DNA of 64,000 bases from NCBI GenBank assembly GCA_047967505.1, contig CM106538.1; one strand, given 5' to 3'. Numbering within the stretch: the stretch's first letter is position 1; every line of letters starts with the position of its first letter. The position numbers and the translations under genes are program-made. The stretch comes from Dipteris shenzhenensis (taxonomy: Eukaryota; Polypodiophyta; Polypodiopsida; Gleicheniales). A model generated the notes under the pieces. The model was not told where the DNA came from and ran no database searches. It saw nothing but the letters and a program-made list of their open reading frames with translations. Positions 55,765 to 64,000 of this stretch are shown here, one piece after another.

Positions 55765-56980
55765 ATGAATCTATTCTCTCATATTTGTTTACAGGCAATA
55801 GAGGGAGAAGAAATGGATGAAGTCAATATGGAGGCACTCCCTTCTACTTCAGCAATGCAACCACCTCTAAATTTGATTGAAGAATCCCATGAGCACAAGA
55901 GCTTTAAAGATACCATGGAAAATCAGAATGACTGCAAACATAGAATACAAGCTATGATAGAGACCCATTCTGCAAATTTAGCTGCATTGGATAAAATGGA
56001 GAGCTCATTTGAAGTTAGGATCGTTTTGAAACGAGAACCTCAGTATTTGAGCTTTGGTAGAGAGGAGGTTTCAATCCTCTCCAATCCTTTAAAAGAGGTT
56101 AATGACAATGTTATCCTGGCCATTCTCAGGTAACGTTTGTTTATTTGTTGCTACTTCAATGAGCTAACATTTGTTTATTTGTTTACAATGTAGTTATATA
56201 TCAGTTTCCTAGTGCAGAATGCAAATCAATTCTATGAGCTAACGTTTGTTTATTTCTTGGTGTAGTGTAGTTATTTCTCAGCTTCCTAGTGCAGTGCAGC
56301 ATCATGTCTACATGCTCGATGCTCTCCTTTCTTCTATTCTTAGCTCTCCCCAAAAGACTATAGAAGATGTTTGAACTTGGTTAAGCCCTTTGAATTTAGA
56401 TGGGGTGCGAGTGATCTTTATGCCTTATCATGAGGAGTAAGTATCAACTCTAACCTTATTTTTACTATTTCTTTGGCAAGTTTGTGTAAAACAATAATCA
56501 TTTTTATTCTGGTCGTGTAGCTCACATTGGAGTCTGATCGCTTGGGACCTTGAACTCAACCGTTTGTGGTTTGTGAATTCAATGGAAGGTTATCATGCCA
56601 ACTCCCCAAGGTAATTATTCTCTTAATATTTTTGTTACTTTCTTAGTTTGTATCTTATGATCATGACATATTAATATATTTAATATGTCATGATGGACAG
56701 TGCTGCATATCATCTAGTATCTGCAATCAGAACAACCACGGAGCAACAAGACCAAGTAGGATTCAAAAGATGTCTGCCAGTGGAGCAAAAAGATGGGCAC
56801 AGCTGTGGGTGGAGAGTTGCCTACAACTCCATGTTGTTTCTTAGAGAGATTTTTGATTTGGAGTTACCAGTCAAAATGGAATCATATACAAAAGCCGATT
56901 TGCTAGCATTTTGGGCTGAGAGTATTCAGCGTCTAATTGCTACCATTGGGAAACAACCTAAAAATATGACTACATTGTAG
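55765..56980 (+). CDS. Ulp1/C48-like cysteine peptidase, module 1, plus-strand copy
   Basis: Coding pieces joined by likely introns: 55765-56130 (ESSFEVRIVLKREPQYLSFG, then EEVSILSNPLKEVNDNVILA), about 56275-56437 (TIEDV, DGVRVIFMPYHE), 56521-56610 (SHWSLIAWDLELNRLWFVNS) and 56701-56980 (EQKDGHSCGWRVAYNSMLFL). The splice sites around 56520, 56611 and 56700 are good. SHW (His at 56523), the Gln of EQKDG and SCGW (Cys at 56804) fit the C48 SUMO-peptidase catalytic core. The usual Asp after His is Asn here (FVNSM) in both copies. C48 peptidases cleave SUMO-like proteins and are often carried by plant transposons. A TGA-like break in the second piece suggests decay. Confidence 0.65.
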
Positions 56981-57349
56981 CATGTATAAAACCTTATCTT
57001 TATACTTGTATGCTTGTTCAAGCCTTTAATTGGGATGTGTAAATCTCATAACTTTTTTATATTTTCCTCCAAGAGGAGAAGAGACTGAGTCTAATGAAAG
57101 CATGCTATCTTTATACTTCTATGATTATTTAAACTTTTATTTTTATTTGGGATGTGTAAATCTCATAACTTTTTAAATTTTTCCTCCAAGAGGAGGAGAG
57201 ACTCACTCTAATGAAAGCATGTATGAAACCTTATTTTTAAAATTTTTGCTCCAAGAGAAGGAGAGACTCACTCTAATGAAAGCATGTATGAAACCTTATC
57301 TACTTGTTTAAGCCTTTATTTGGGATGTGTACATCGCATAATTTTTTTT

Positions 57350-57828
57350 ATTTTTATAGCAAAAGGAGGATGTAGAAGACATAGCAAGTGAAGAAGAATA
57401 CGATGTAGACTACTCTCTCAATAAGATGAGTCATGAAAATTTGAATCTATTGGAGTAGATTGGAAGTTCATTCACCGCTATGTTGTTAATTCGACAACAA
57501 CCTCATTTTTTTGAATTTGGTGAAGAAGAGATTTCAATCCTCTTGAATCCTAAGAAAGAGGTTAATGTCAAAGTCATTACAACCATCCTCAGGTTTGATA
57601 CAGCCTTTTCCTTGGCTTTATACTTTGCTTATTTTGATTAAACCTAAGAAGCTAATACTTTTTTTTTAAATATAGTAATGTTATAGCAAATTTTCCACAA
57701 AATATACAAAGCGTTTCATATATGCTCGATCCTCGTATTTCAGAAGTGCTTAGCACCAAAGAAGAAACCATAGAGGATGTTTGCAAGTGGTTGAAGCACG
57801 TTCCTATGAATGATGCACGAGTTATTTT
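57350..57828 (+). pseudogene. Peptidase module 2, plus-strand copy, cut by copia element 3
   Basis: The frame encodes NKMSHENLNLLE, a TAG at about 57458, then FTAMLLIRQQPHFFEFGEEE and ISILLNPKKEVNVKVI, a repeat of the N-terminal part of module 1. A further piece (SEVLSTKEETIEDVCKWLKH) ends at TTATTTT (57828), where the copia LTR begins. The stretch 56981-57350 between modules holds three diverged copies of CTCCAAGAGGAGGAGAGACT with GGGATGTGTA. Confidence 0.65.
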
Positions 57829-58127
57829 TGTAAAGAATAAGGGAGAGAGATAGGAGACTCAAGTTCACCTTTCTTCACAACACACAAGAGAGAGAGGACA
57901 CAAGGTTGGAGGGTGAAGCCTTTCTTCACTTTTGCACACAACAACAATACAATAGAAGAGGGAAATACCCTATATGTCAAAACCTAGAATACGTGGTTCA
58001 TATGTGAACCCAAACCAAAAACATACGTGGTAGTCTAACTACACCACGAGTACAACTAACATAGGCGGTGACATAAATGATAGTCATCCAGGAGATGTAT
58101 CGAGGGTAGAGCTTGATATCTCAACAC
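57829..58127 (-). repeat. 3' LTR of copia element 3
   Basis: 299 bp with TG...CA ends. The boundary at 57828/57829 is set by comparison with the uninterrupted arm at 61893 (AAAAATAACTCGTG). Confidence 0.8.
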
Positions 58128-60012
58128 TCCCCCTCAAGCTCAAATCCATCTCACGTACACCAAGCAAGCTCCTAAATCGGCGAAGCTTCTTGGTACCCAA
58201 TGCCTTCGTAAAAATATCAGCCACCTGCTCCTCAGTGCTGACATAGACAAGATCAATCTCACCAGCTAGAACCTTCTCTCTCACAAAGTGATAATGCACC
58301 TCAATGTGCTTCGTTCTAGCATGATAAACTGGGTTATTAGCAAGCATGATGCTGCTAATGTTGTCACAATGAATGACAACTGCTGCATGAACTGACTGTC
58401 CCATATCTCCAAGTAGCTTCCGTAACCAAGCTACCTCACATGCAGCCATTGCTGCACCCCTGTACTCAGCCTCTGTGCTCGACAAGGCAACTGTTGGCTG
58501 CTTCTTGCTGCTCCAACTGATGGCACCACTCCCAAGAGAAAACATAAAACCACTAGTAGATCTCCTGTCTGAGACACTACCAGCCCAGTCAGCATCTGTG
58601 TATCCATGTACCTGTAATGCACACCCAGCTTCATAAAACAGTCCATAATGCAATGTGGACTTCACATACCGCAGTATGCGCCTAGCCGCATCCAAATGTG
58701 GCTTCCTTGGTGCCTGCATAAACTGACTCACCAGCCCCACAGCATAGCTCAAATCCGGTCTGGTTATAGTCATGTAAATCAAGCTACCTACTATGCGCCT
58801 GTACATAGTAATATCTTCAAGAAGCTCACCTGACTCTGCATTGAGCTTCACATTCTGCTCCAATGGAACAGAGATAGGCTTACAGCCTGTCATCCCATAT
58901 TTGGACAGCATGTCCAAACCGTATTGCCTTTGCAACAGCCATATCCCACTCGGGGATCTAATAACCTCAATGCCCAAGAAGTAACGCAGCTCTCCCAAAT
59001 CCTTCATCTCAAATTTCTGCTTCAACAGCAGCTTCACTTCATTAATGTCTGCATCACTATCACCTGTAATAATCAAGTCATCAACATAGATGACTATAAG
59101 CACAATCCCTCTGTTTGTCCTTTTCACATAAAGTGAAAAATCTGAATTGGAAATCTGAAATCCAATAGTGACAAGATATTGCCCTATCTTGTCTGACCAT
59201 GCCCTCGGCGCCTGTTTTAAGCCATACAAGGCTTTGCGCAACCTGCATACAAAATCGGGATGTGAGTTATCCTCATAACCTTCTGGCTGCATCATATAAA
59301 CCTCTTCCTGCAAATCACCATGCAAGAAGGCATTTTTCACATCCATCTGATGCAAAGACCATCCCTTTGCAGCAGCCATAGCAATTACTGCTCTCACGGT
59401 TGCCATCCTTGCAACTGGGCTGAAAGTTTCCTCATAGTCAATTCCATATGTCTGTGCAAAACCTTTGGCAACCAATCTTGCCTTGTACCTGCTAACAGAT
59501 CCATCAGCATTGTGCTTTACTTTGTAAACCCACTTGCAACCAATAGCCTTCTTATCATGAGGCAAAGGCATCAAATCCCAAGTGTGGTTTGCATTCAAGG
59601 CAGCCATCTCTTCATCCATAGCTGCTTCCCAATTTTTATGCCCTGCTGCATCCTCAAAACATGTGGGCTCTGGCTCCTCTAGAACCTTGACCATATAAGC
59701 ATAGTGATGTGCTGTATACCCATCATATCTCAGCCTGTCAACTAGATACTTAATACGAGTGGACCTCCGTACAACTGGATCAGTTGCAGGCGTCTTTAAA
59801 TCATGCCTGCTTTTCCTTGCACCAGGTGTAACAACAGAAGGAATCCCAAGTTCCTCATCAAGGCTCATTTCAGAGCCGCTTGACTCTCCATCAACATGAG
59901 AGCTACCAGCAGACACATCAAATACTGGAGCATGGTCCACTTTTTCTTTTCCCTTATGTGATACCTGCACAACACTATCAGGACTGCCATGTGACGATTC
60001 ACTAGATCTCAA
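58084..60012 (-). CDS. copia element 3 reverse transcriptase-RNase H, open frame
   Basis: A 642-codon frame on the minus strand contains NHTWDLMPLPHDKKAIGCKW, HQMDVKNAFLHGDLQEEVYM, LYGLKQAPRAW, the catalytic YVDD at about 59079, then RNase H (GYTDADWAGS, SSTEAEYRG, IHCDNISSIML) and FTKALGTKKLRR. The end runs about 40 bases into the LTR. Its only separation from the integrase frame is one TAG (60021-60019), in the same frame, so the polyprotein was open until recently. Without the 5' part it cannot be expressed as a normal Gag-Pol. Confidence 0.88.
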   Translation of the reverse strand: MRSSESSHGSPDSVVQVSHKGKEKVDHAPVFDVSAGSSHVDGESSGSEMSLDEELGIPSVVTPGARKSRHDLKTPATDPVVRRSTRIKYLVDRLRYDGYTAHHYAYMVKVLEEPEPTCFEDAAGHKNWEAAMDEEMAALNANHTWDLMPLPHDKKAIGCKWVYKVKHNADGSVSRYKARLVAKGFAQTYGIDYEETFSPVARMATVRAVIAMAAAKGWSLHQMDVKNAFLHGDLQEEVYMMQPEGYEDNSHPDFVCRLRKALYGLKQAPRAWSDKIGQYLVTIGFQISNSDFSLYVKRTNRGIVLIVIYVDDLIITGDSDADINEVKLLLKQKFEMKDLGELRYFLGIEVIRSPSGIWLLQRQYGLDMLSKYGMTGCKPISVPLEQNVKLNAESGELLEDITMYRRIVGSLIYMTITRPDLSYAVGLVSQFMQAPRKPHLDAARRILRYVKSTLHYGLFYEAGCALQVHGYTDADWAGSVSDRRSTSGFMFSLGSGAISWSSKKQPTVALSSTEAEYRGAAMAACEVAWLRKLLGDMGQSVHAAVVIHCDNISSIMLANNPVYHARTKHIEVHYHFVREKVLAGEIDLVYVSTEEQVADIFTKALGTKKLRRFRSLLGVREMDLSLRGSVEISSSTLDTSPG

Positions 60013-60021
60013 TCTCCCTGT

Positions 60022-60795
60022 CTATGCATTAGATCCACTAGTAGAGGACTCTCTGGGTCCACTCAAGGCTTGAGATTGCTGCTCTGCATTTATTGCAGCA
60101 TTCCCATTTCCTGCATCTGCATCTCCTACCATAACAGTTGGTGCATACCAGCTGCTCATTTCATCAAAAAAAACATCTCTGCTCACTTGCATTTTGCGGG
60201 TGGAAGGGTTATAACAGCGATACCCTTTCTGGTGCTGAGCATATCCAATAAAGATGCATTTTTCTGCCTTTGGATCCAGCTTTGTTCTCTTCTCATCAGG
60301 AACATGAACATAAGCTATGCAACCAAATACCTTCAAGTGAGAAATATCTGGTTTTTGGCCTGTATACATTTCTTCAGGCGTCATGCCATGGACAGCTGCA
60401 GTGGGGGTTCTGTTCATAATATAAACAGCAGTTGCTACTGCTTCAAAATAATCAGCCATGTTTTTCTCATTTAGGATCGCCCGTCCTACTTCTGCAATAT
60501 GCCTGTTCTTCCTTTCTGCAACCCCATTCTGCTGAGGGGTAGACCTGCATGAGTACTTCCTTTGAATTCCCTGTTCTTTCAGATATTCACAAAATTCTTC
60601 TGAAAAGTACTCTCCCCCTCCATCAGATCTTAGCACTTTAATATGCACACCTTTCTCTTTTTCAACCATGGCCTTAAAAGCCTTGAAATGGCTGAACACT
60701 TCACTTTTGTGCTTCATAAAATAAATCCACACCTTCCTAGTGTAGTCATCAATAAACGTCACATAATAATGGCATCCACCAATAGTTATCTTCAA
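60022..60795 (-). pseudogene. copia element 3 integrase, C-terminal part
   Basis: The frame begins in mid-core (GGCHYYVTFIDDYTRKVW), so the zinc domain and the first catalytic Asp are absent. The second Asp (LRSDGGGEY) and the Glu (VAERKNR) are present. It ends at a TAG before the RT frame. The upstream edge at about 60795-60806 shares GGGACCTTGAAG with the peptidase codons for WDLE. Confidence 0.85.
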
Positions 60796-61380
60796 GGTCC
60801 CAAACCACCAGACTCCAATGTTCCCTACACGAATAATTAAGAACCATTATTATTTAACACAATGTTGCCAGTATAAGATGAAAATAAAGGTTGCCATGAT
60901 ACTTACATCTCCTAATATGCCAAAAATAGGACTCGCATGCCATGTAAATGTAAAGGCTGTAACCATTTACAAACATCGGCTAAAGTCTTTCTACTACCCC
61001 TAAGTATAGGAGAAAGGAGGGAATCCAACATATACACACGGTTTTGTACGGCTCTACCAAATCGTGAGATAACTATACTGCATCAACAAATAAATGAATA
61101 TTAGCTTATTAGATTTAATCAAAATATTCAATTATTAAGTAGAGAAAAAGTTTGTACCAAACCTGAGAATGGCCATCATAACGTTGTTATTGACCTCATT
61201 TGAAGCTCTAGAGAGGATTGAAATCTCCTCTCCCCCAAATTCAAGATATTGAGGTCTATGTTGAATCATAACCCTAACATTAAAAGAGCTTCCCAATGCT
61301 TCCAATGAAGCCATGTTTGTAGCGTTGAGGTTGTGGGATGGTCCATAATGTCTCCTTTTATGATTGCTCGAATGGTACAT
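60796..61380 (-). pseudogene. Peptidase module 3, fragment joined to copia element 3
   Basis: Minus-strand coding pieces read NMASLEALGSSFNVRVMIQH, then RPQYLEFGGEEISILSRASN (61320-61150), the N-terminal module seen in modules 1 and 2. Nearer 60800 the phrase GAACATTGGAGTCTGGTGG corresponds to the HWSLV..WDL segment. The rest is intronic or decayed, and the Cys part is missing because copia sequence begins at 60795. Confidence 0.6.
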
Positions 61381-62340
61381 GTTATAAATGCATAGAGATG
61401 CAAATCCATATATAATGACAGTGTTGTGTCATTTTGTATCTCAAAAATTTGACCGAGTACCAAAAAGCAATTGTAGCCCACCCTCCATCCACAATTATAG
61501 ATGTGGCTATTCTCTTGATGTGATACCTGACATGTTATATACTCTATTTGTTGTGCCAAGTCACATTGCCGCATTACTGTGTCGATAGCACCTACTAACT
61601 TTCGAGCTGATCTGCACATCAAAACATATAACAACAGTGAATATGTGCATGGCATATCAATCTACATGTCAAGAAGTGATAACAAGTGTAGTCTATACTT
61701 ACTCTAACACAGTGCCATGGACGGATGTCATTGAGTTGGCAAAGAAGCACTTCTTCGCAAAGATGTCCACGACTACCAGACTCCAATGTGAGCTGCATTA
61801 TCAATAAAGAATAATTACTGTGTTTGAGACAATTCTAGCAATGCAATAGAAAAAACAAGTAGGGTTTGATGTTACTTCTCATAATATGCTGTAAAAATAA
61901 CTCGTGTGTCATTCATAGGAACGTGCTTCAACCACTTGCAAACATCCTTTACGGTTTCTTCTTTGTTGCTAAGCACTTCCGAAATACGAGGATCGAGCAT
62001 ATATGAAATGCTTTGTATATTTTGCGGAAAATTTGCTATAATATTACTATATTAAAAGAAAAAGTATTAGCTTCTTGGGTTTAATCAAAATAAGCAAAGT
62101 ATAAAGCCAAGGAAAAGGCTGCATCAAACCTGAGGATGATTGTAATGACTTTGACATTAACCTCTTTCTTAGGATTCAAGAGGATTGAAATCTCTTCTTC
62201 ACCAAATTCAAAAAAATGAGGTTGTTGTCGAATTAACAACATAGCGGTGAATGAACTTCCAATCTGCTCCAATAGATTCATATTTTCATGACTCATCTTA
62301 TTGAGAGAGTAGTCTACATCATATTCTTCTTCACTTGCTA
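61381..62340 (-). pseudogene. Peptidase module 2, minus-strand copy
   Basis: From 62296 the frame reads MSHENMNLLEQIGSSFTAML and EEEISILLNPKKEVNVKVIT without the TAG of the plus-strand copy. After likely introns come NVPMNDTRVIF-like sequence near 61900, an HW-type segment near 61780 (LTLESGSRGHLCEE frame is out of phase) and NCGWRVGYNCFLVLGQIFEI near 61500-61440. Here Ser before Cys is Asn. Continuity cannot be shown without transcripts. Confidence 0.55.
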
Positions 62341-64000
62341 TGTCTTCTACATCCTCCTTCTGCTATAAAAATATAAAAAAGTTATGCGATGTACACATCC
62401 CAAATAAAGGCTTAAACAAGCAGATAAGGTTTCATACATGCTTTCATTAGAGTGAGTCTCTCCTCCACTTGGAGCAAAAATTAAAAAAGTAAGGTTTCAT
62501 ATATGCTTTCATTATAGTGAGTCTCTCCTCCTCTTGGAGGAAAAATTTAAAAAGTTATGAGATTTACACATCCCAAATAAAAATAAAGGTTTAAATAGTC
62601 ATAGAAGTATTAAAATAGCATGCTTTCATTAGACTCAGTCTCTTCTCCTCTTAGAGGAAAATATAAAAAAGTTATGAGATTTACACATCCCAATTTAAGG
62701 CTTGAACAAGCATACAAGTATAAAGATAAGGTTTTATACATGTTGCAATGTAGTCATATTTTTAGTTTGTTTCCCAATGGTAGCAATTAGACGCTGAATA
62801 CTCTCAGCCCGAAATGCTAGCAGATCGGCTTGTGTATATGATTCCATTTTGACTGGTAACTCCAAATCAAAAATCTCTCTAAGAAACAACATGCAGTTGT
62901 AGGCAACTCTCCACCCACAGCTGTGCCCATATTTTTGCTCCATTGGCAGATGTCTTTTGAATTCTACTTGGTCTTGTTGCTCCGTGGTTGTTCTGATAGC
63001 AGATACTAGCCGATATGCGGCACTGTCCATCATGACATATTAAATATATTAATATGTCATGATCATAAGATACAAAATAAGAAAGTATCAAAAATATTAA
63101 GAGAATAATTACCTTGGGGAGTTGGCATGATAGCCTTCCATTGAATTCACAAACCATAAACGGTTGAGTTCAAGGTCCCAAACGATCAGACTCCAATGTG
63201 ACCTACATGACCAAAATAAAAATGATTATTGTTTTACACAAACTTGCCAAAGAAATAGTAAAAATCAGGTTAGAGTTGATACTTACGCCTCATGATAACG
63301 CATAAAGATGACTCGCACCCCATCTAAATTCAAAGGGCTTAACCAGGTACAAACATCTTCTATAGTCTTTTGAGGTGAGCTAAGAATAGAAGAAAGGAGA
63401 GCATTGAGCATGTAGACACGATGCTGCACTGCACTAGGAAGCTAAGAAATAACTACACTGCACTAAGAAATAAACAAACATTAGCTCATAGAATTGATTT
63501 GCATTCTGCACTAGGAAACTGATATATAACTACACTGTAAATAAATAAACAAATGTTAGCTCATTGAAGTAGCAACAAATAAACAAACGTTACCTGAGAA
63601 TGGCCAAGATAACATTGTCATTAACCTCTTTTAAAGGATTGGAGAGAATTGAAACCTCCTCTCTACCAAAGCTCAAATACTGAGGTTCTCGTTTCAAAAC
63701 GATCCTAACTTCAAATGAGCTCTCCATTTTATCCAATGCAGCTAAATTTGCAGAATGGGTCTCTGTCATAGCTTGTATTCTATGTTTGGGGTCATTCTAC
63801 TTTTCCATGGTGTCTTTAAAGCTCTTGTGCTCATGGGATTCTTCAATCAAATTTAGAGGTGGTTGCATTGTTGAAGTAAAAGGGAGTGCCTCCATATTGA
63901 CTTCATCCATTTCTTCTCCCTCTATTGCATGTAAACAAATATGAGAGATTAGATTCATTATCTTTAAATTTAAATCTTATTTAAAAAATTGTATCTAGTT
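61893..64000. repeat. Inverted repeat arm 2, continuing past the window
   Basis: Reverse-complement counterpart of 55722-57828. Similarity is still present at base 64000, so the inverted repeat is longer than seen here. Between the arms lie copia element 3 and about 1.1 kb (60796-61892) found only on this side. Confidence 0.85.
62734..63960 (-). CDS. Ulp1/C48-like cysteine peptidase, module 1, minus-strand copy
   Basis: Mirror copy of 55765-56980. The N-terminal piece is around 63930-63600 (SSFEVRIVLKREPQYLSFG), the His piece around 63200-63110 (HWSLIVWDLELNRLWFVNS frame; the word is read from 63200 downwards) and the Cys piece 63020-62734 (EQKYGHSCGWRVAYNCMLFL). The Gln and Cys are present. 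Asp-to-Gly and similar changes relative to the plus copy are few. A CATTCTACTTTTCC change near 63800 creates a stop in the N-terminal piece, so this copy may be inactive. Its upstream part lies beyond the window. Confidence 0.6.

Larger units (their letters stand above)
55722..57828. repeat. Inverted repeat arm 1
   Basis: About 2.1 kb that reads, on the opposite strand and roughly 95% alike over the stretches I compared, as 61893-64000. It includes module 1, its introns and the start of module 2. Confidence 0.85.
57829..60795 (-). mobile_element. Ty1/copia element 3, truncated at its 5' side inside integrase
   Basis: The 3' LTR (58127-57829 on the minus strand; TGTTGAGATATC...TTCTTTACA) and the purine tract TTGAGGGGGAG (58128-58138) are intact, as are RNase H and RT. 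The element stops in the integrase core at 60795, where the sequence passes into a peptidase-like fragment. There is no 5' LTR, gag or protease, and so no target duplication to check. Confidence 0.88.

Overview
The window looks like repeat-rich heterochromatin of a land plant. The evidence is Arabidopsis-type (TTTAGGG)n-like blocks, three Ty1/copia elements (one with a primer site resembling the initiator-Met tRNA 3' end), a Ty3/gypsy remnant, a 182-bp satellite and plant-style introns. No housekeeping gene is recognisable. The species cannot be named; a non-flowering plant is only a guess.

Layout: 1-3958 is an old, stop-ridden copia element carrying a small 8-bp-TSD MITE (1465-1710) and sitting against a gypsy integrase remnant (3959-4460). 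A 182-bp satellite with a three-monomer higher-order order (5700-6653) is interrupted and resumes at 36966-40318. The interruption, 6654-36965, is one ~15.2 kb TIR transposon (element A) into which a second copy of the same family (element B, 11375-26445, 15,071 bp, opposite orientation) has inserted. Both insertions have 4-bp target duplications (CAAG for A, AGCA for B), and both empty sites can be reconstructed exactly.

Each copy carries two convergent genes. Gene 1 is a ~945-residue protein with DDE-type transposase features. Gene 2 is a ~636-residue coiled-coil/RING-H2 protein with a 3.4-3.7 kb AT-rich first intron. Upstream of both genes lie clusters of a 16-bp palindrome, TACCTCGATCGAGGTA. 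Between the gene 3' ends lies a tandem array in which a telomere-like cassette replaced part of a ~180-bp monomer. Both copies have inactivating lesions, at different places, so comparing them shows the ancestral gene structure.

40319-42134 and 49643-52860 are purine-rich tracts downstream of two related promoter/leader sequences, punctuated by GGCGGCC-type dyads. The first tract is split by a young copia element (42135-49642; 257-bp LTRs with one difference, TSD GAGGG). Its 2.6 kb leader holds a GC-rich antisense fragment that looks host-derived, and a segment shared with the leader of the gene at 53.7 kb. That element has an in-frame stop, two frameshifts and an Asn in place of the first integrase catalytic Asp, so it probably moved in trans.

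53731-57828 is a decayed multi-domain locus: charged N-terminus, PIDGQH motif, an unassigned domain with a faint methylase-like pattern, then a Ulp1/C48-like peptidase. Its 3' half is repeated as an inverted copy (61893 to beyond 64000) around a 5'-truncated copia element (57829-60795). Most or all of the coding sequence here belongs to mobile elements; the interest lies in the undescribed two-gene transposon and the peptidase locus.
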